The notes beneath the pieces were generated by a model. It did not search any database. It had not been told where the DNA came from and was given only the letters and a program-made list of their open reading frames with translations. Positions 63,813 through 64,000 of a stretch of 64,000 nucleotides of DNA are shown piece by piece; position 1 is the stretch's first letter, and every line of letters begins with the position of its first letter. Source of the stretch: Alphaproteobacteria bacterium (GTDB taxonomy: Bacteria; Pseudomonadota; Alphaproteobacteria; Micropepsales; Micropepsaceae); the NCBI GenBank assembly GCA_025361185.1, contig JANYAR010000143.1, positions 1-64,000 on the forward strand, read 5' to 3'. Made by a program: the position numbers and the translations under genes.

Positions 63813-63983
63813 ATGGATATTGCAAGCGTAGGTTCGGCGGCAGTTGCTTCTGTTTTGCCGAAGGCTCCTCAACCGCCGCCGCCGCCAACAAACGATAACG
63901 ACGGTGACAGCGACCATGGGGCGCCCGACGTGAAGTCCGCCACGTCAGCGGGCGTGGGAACCGTCGTCGATCAAACCGCTTAG
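63813..63983 (+). CDS. small hypothetical protein (56 residues)
   Basis: The ATG at 63813 has GGAAGGATAGC at good spacing. The product is MDIASVGSAAVASVLPKAPQ followed by a Pro-5 run, an Asn/Asp-rich segment and a VGTVVDQTA end. Short proteins with an MDIxxVGSA start and a GxxVDxTA end occur in alphaproteobacteria, but I cannot name the family. The end of the gene lies 17 bases from the window edge. Confidence 0.55.
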   Translation: MDIASVGSAAVASVLPKAPQPPPPPTNDNDGDSDHGAPDVKSATSAGVGTVVDQTA

Positions 63984-64000
63984 CGTGCGTGTTCGAAGCT

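Overview
The window is high-GC chromosomal DNA from an alphaproteobacterium of the Caulobacter/Rhizomicrobium type. This rests on a SciP-like DUF1153 protein, a TipF-like degenerate EAL protein preceded by a perfect CtrA box (TTAA-N7-TTAAC), a DUF3035 (BamF-type) lipoprotein beside lspA-ileS, a phasin with a PhaR/PhbF-type operator, and groESL behind a CIRCE element. No rRNA, tRNA, CRISPR array or complete insertion sequence was found, and the species cannot be named from the sequence.

Layout. 1-9.1 kb is a lower-GC, gene-poor accessory stretch: a secreted MetX-like hydrolase, a PPOX protein, an MFS carrier, a sulfotransferase, a PAS protein, a phasin and a frameshifted IHF/HU gene. Two diverged copies of a ~130 bp direct repeat lie near 300 and 8800. 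9.1-16 kb holds a B3 metallo-beta-lactamase-fold protein, a PfkB kinase, a DUF4197 protein, a PadR regulator with two membrane proteins around a striking palindromic operator, and an SPFH-NfeD pair. 16-28.9 kb is a sugar and sugar-acid oxidation region: Tat-signalled TIM-barrel isomerase, Gfo/Idh/MocA oxidoreductase, amidohydrolase, and a three-subunit FAD/cytochrome dehydrogenase (subunit 3, GMC, tri-heme cytochrome c). It also holds a TPR-OGT glycosyltransferase, a tandem-winged-helix GntR regulator and a CysJ-like flavoprotein.

29-47 kb is conserved core: sciP, DsbD/ScsB, rsmD, a FABP-like protein, mutL, pgi, two M16 peptidases, the DUF3035 lipoprotein, lspA, ileS, ribF, maoC, a TIGR01459 HAD protein and tipF. 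From the HAD gene down to the FABP gene these are mostly tightly packed on the minus strand. 47-49 kb encodes small secreted Gly/Tyr-rich proteins with clear terminators. 49.1-51.3 kb is groESL with promoter, CIRCE and terminator.

51.3-64 kb is mixed accessory and metabolic content: a short AT-rich ORF pair, a ModA-like binding protein, an HSL-type esterase, a secreted RraA-like protein, a lytic-transglycosylase-like protein, a close paralogue of the first hydrolase, a bicupin, an MFS carrier, a cupin, a translationally coupled BNR-repeat/MoaD pair and a prohibitin-like protein. A 56-residue ORF ends the window. At least three families of small intergenic palindromic repeats are scattered through it.
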